Below the pieces are notes generated by a model, which saw only the letters and a program-made list of their open reading frames with translations, had not been told where the DNA came from and made no database searches. A stretch of 15,410 bases of DNA from the NCBI GenBank assembly GCA_027080315.1, contig JALWSI010000107.1:7885-23294 (forward strand), read 5' to 3'. The DNA is from a bacterium. GTDB taxonomy: Bacteria; Thermosulfidibacterota; Thermosulfidibacteria; Thermosulfidibacterales; JALWSI01. Positions 14,768 to 15,410 of the stretch are shown in pieces; within the stretch, counting starts at the first letter, position 1, and every line of letters starts with the position of its first letter. The position numbers and the translations under genes are program-made.

Positions 14768-15410
14768 ATGGTTGAGATAAAGGTGCTCCTGTCAACAGGT
14801 TCTCTCTACACTCATCCCCTGGAGAAAAGCTTCCATCTTGCCGCCAGAGCAGGCTTTGACGGTGTAGAGCTTGTGGCCAACGAGGTGTACCGCAAGCCTG
14901 GGGCAGAAAACTATTTGGAAGGGTTAGCCCTGGTCTCACCCATAAAAGCCATACATGCCCCTTTCCTTGTAGAGGGAGATAGCAGCGAAAAAACAGAATC
15001 TCTTTTGAGATCACTTGAGTTGGCAACGGCTCTTAAGGTTCCAAAGGTGATTTTCCATCCACCAATAGTCTTCCCCCCCGAAATGAAGTATCTCTGGTGG
15101 TTCAAGAGAACCAAAGACTTCTCCACCTTAAGCAAAGAGGTCTCATTATCCTTAGAGATCATGCCGGCTTTCCCTTTGGGGAGGTTCAGAATGAACCTTT
15201 TCTCAGTAAACACACGGGAAAAGTTGTCTAAATTCGCTGCAGAACGAGGACTCAACATAACCATGGACACCACCCATACGGGAACCTGGGGCTGGGATCT
15301 GGTAGAAACCTTCTCCATTCTCAATGCCCAAGGCCTGGTGAACCATATCCACCTCAGCGACTTCTATTGGTGGAAAGAGCACGTTTGGCCAGGAAAAGGT
15401 TGCTTAGAGC
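14768..15410 (+). CDS. Xylose isomerase-like TIM barrel protein (AP endonuclease 2 family), cut by the window edge
   Basis: An incomplete gene, 214 codons visible and open at the right edge. The fold is the AP_endonuc_2 / sugar-phosphate isomerase barrel: STGSLYTHPLEKSFHLAARAGFDGVEL-type opening (positions 9-35, with GFDGVEL at 29-35), HAPF at 63-66, FHPP at 96-99, LEIMP at 129-133, MDTTHTGTW at 166-174 and HIHLSDF at 193-199, then PGKG at 208-211. E34, H63, H97, E130, D167, H170 and H195 are candidate metal ligands. The family includes sugar epimerases/isomerases and endonuclease IV; ordinary conserved features of endonuclease IV are not obvious, so a sugar-type enzyme is more likely. The ATG has only AGGA 12 nt upstream. 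It is divergent from the transporter operon and shares a promoter region with it. Confidence 0.82.
   Translation, partial: MVEIKVLLSTGSLYTHPLEKSFHLAARAGFDGVELVANEVYRKPGAENYLEGLALVSPIKAIHAPFLVEGDSSEKTESLLRSLELATALKVPKVIFHPPIVFPPEMKYLWWFKRTKDFSTLSKEVSLSLEIMPAFPLGRFRMNLFSVNTREKLSKFAAERGLNITMDTTHTGTWGWDLVETFSILNAQGLVNHIHLSDFYWWKEHVWPGKGCLE

Noticed and set aside
1-15410. tRNA, rRNA, CRISPR array, insertion sequence or prophage
   Set aside because: No cloverleaf, rRNA stretch, spaced repeat array, transposase or integrase was seen; gene order and codon use look like ordinary chromosome.

Overview
The window comes from a Gram-negative bacterium, probably a strict anaerobe. waaA (Kdo transferase) implies lipopolysaccharide. 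A four-subunit CoA-dependent pyruvate:ferredoxin oxidoreductase with many [4Fe-4S] proteins implies anaerobic metabolism. Frequent AGA/AGG arginine and ATA isoleucine codons would fit a thermophile. Gene content and order resemble Desulfobacterota-like or deep-branching anaerobes, but the sequence alone does not fix the taxon.

Layout, left to right. Positions 1-86 hold at most the unresolved tail of a gene beyond the edge. A 30-bp perfect palindrome follows at 87-116. From 6157 down to 133 (minus strand) lies a tight seven-gene operon: porC, porD, porA, porB, then nuoE-like, nuoF-like and a short NuoG/HoxU-like ferredoxin gene. Every junction is a 1-4 bp overlap or a 1-bp gap. From 10877 down to 6327 (minus) runs yebC-ruvC-ruvA-ruvB-mce-waaA, covering translation/regulation, Holliday-junction processing, methylmalonyl-CoA epimerase and LPS core synthesis. 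Reading right from 11027 is a membrane-anchored ClpP/SppA-like serine protease, divergent from yebC. It is separated by a bidirectional terminator from a convergent gene for a membrane-anchored protein of unknown function (12505-11924). From 14475 down to 12635 (minus) is a two-gene transporter operon: a 66-aa two-helix protein and a sodium:solute symporter of the ActP type, ending in a strong terminator. At the right edge a TIM-barrel sugar-isomerase/AP-endonuclease-2-like gene starts at 14768 (plus) and runs out of the window.

The most interesting system is the por-nuoEFG-like operon. It joins a pyruvate (2-oxoacid) oxidoreductase to a complete diaphorase module of the complex I / HydABC / HoxFU kind: NuoE [2Fe-2S], NuoF with FMN and NADH site plus extra ferredoxin domains, and a small multi-cluster electron carrier. 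It has no hydrogenase or formate dehydrogenase subunit. The simplest reading is a pyruvate:NAD+ (or NAD+/ferredoxin) oxidoreductase complex, possibly electron-bifurcating or -confurcating. This is inferred from gene order and cluster content.

A second point of interest is the 292-bp region between the transporter operon and the TIM-barrel gene. Two good sigma-70-type promoters point in opposite directions and share their -35 hexamers. An inverted repeat flanks the leftward promoter, and its leader holds a duplicated 15-bp ribosome-binding-site-like sequence and a possible short upstream ORF.
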